Source: Coprobacter sp. (GTDB lineage: Bacteria > Bacteroidota > Bacteroidia > Bacteroidales > UBA11471). Taken from it: 32,825 bases of DNA. The stretch lies in NCBI GenBank assembly GCA_017462265.1, contig JAFTRN010000034.1, forward strand, positions 1 to 32,825. The letters run 5' to 3'. Each line of letters starts with the position of its first letter. Position 1 is the first letter of the stretch. Shown here piece after piece: positions 32,788 to 32,825 of this stretch. Below the pieces are notes generated by a model. It was not told the origin of the DNA and made no database searches. It saw only the letters and a program-made list of their open reading frames with translations. The position numbers and the translations under genes are program-made.

Positions 32788-32825
32788 GATTGTAATTTCG
32801 ATGAGCGGGAAGCGCTCAATCTGAA

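Noticed and set aside
1..32825. CRISPR array or toxin-antitoxin module
   Set aside because: No regularly spaced direct repeats and no recognisable toxin or antitoxin pair were seen.

Overview
The window looks like a chromosomal segment of a gut-type Bacteroidales bacterium. The evidence is two SusC/SusD pairs, many lipoproteins with acidic residues just after the lipid-anchored Cys, an HmuY-like protein, DUF4876-type and fasciclin lipoproteins, and promoter elements of the Bacteroides type (TTG ... TAnnTTTG). A Barnesiellaceae or neighbouring family is plausible, but that is only a guess. No rRNA, CRISPR array, transposase or phage gene was seen.

Layout. 1-480 is intergenic and built of nested imperfect palindromes; it opens with a 51-bp sequence that recurs near the right end of the window. 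A tRNA-Lys(CTT) lies at 484-559 on the minus strand. From 10732 down to 656 runs a six-gene minus-strand operon: TonB-dependent receptor, DUF4876-type lipoprotein, outer-membrane beta-barrel protein, caspase/gingipain-fold (clan CD) lipoprotein peptidase with a helical-repeat tail, papain-fold (C1-like) peptidase, and a short HmuY-like lipoprotein. I read it as an uptake system for haem or another protein-bound nutrient that carries its own two peptidases.

10733-11497 is mostly AT-rich regulatory DNA. It contains the operon promoter, a 29-residue Cys-rich lipopeptide gene on the plus strand (11325-11414) and a perfect bidirectional terminator. A GH95-family alpha-L-fucosidase-like gene follows on the minus strand (11498-13894).

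After a divergent regulatory region (13895-14348), which includes a 15-codon leader ORF overlapping the first start codon, a seven-gene plus-strand operon runs from 14349 to 30283 with gaps of only 11-32 bp: four-domain fasciclin lipoprotein, SusC, SusD, two more fasciclin lipoproteins with C-terminal beta-rich domains, then a second, different SusC and SusD. It has no glycoside hydrolase, polysaccharide lyase or regulator inside, so it is not an ordinary polysaccharide utilization locus. A secreted seven-motif FG-GAP/VCBS protein (30445-32487) follows a hairpin and ends at a strong terminator. The last 300 bases hold the second copy of the left-end repeat and more hairpins.

The two most interesting systems are the protease-bearing HmuY-type uptake operon and the fasciclin/tandem-SusCD operon. 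Functions are inferred from recognisable motifs only; no database search was possible.
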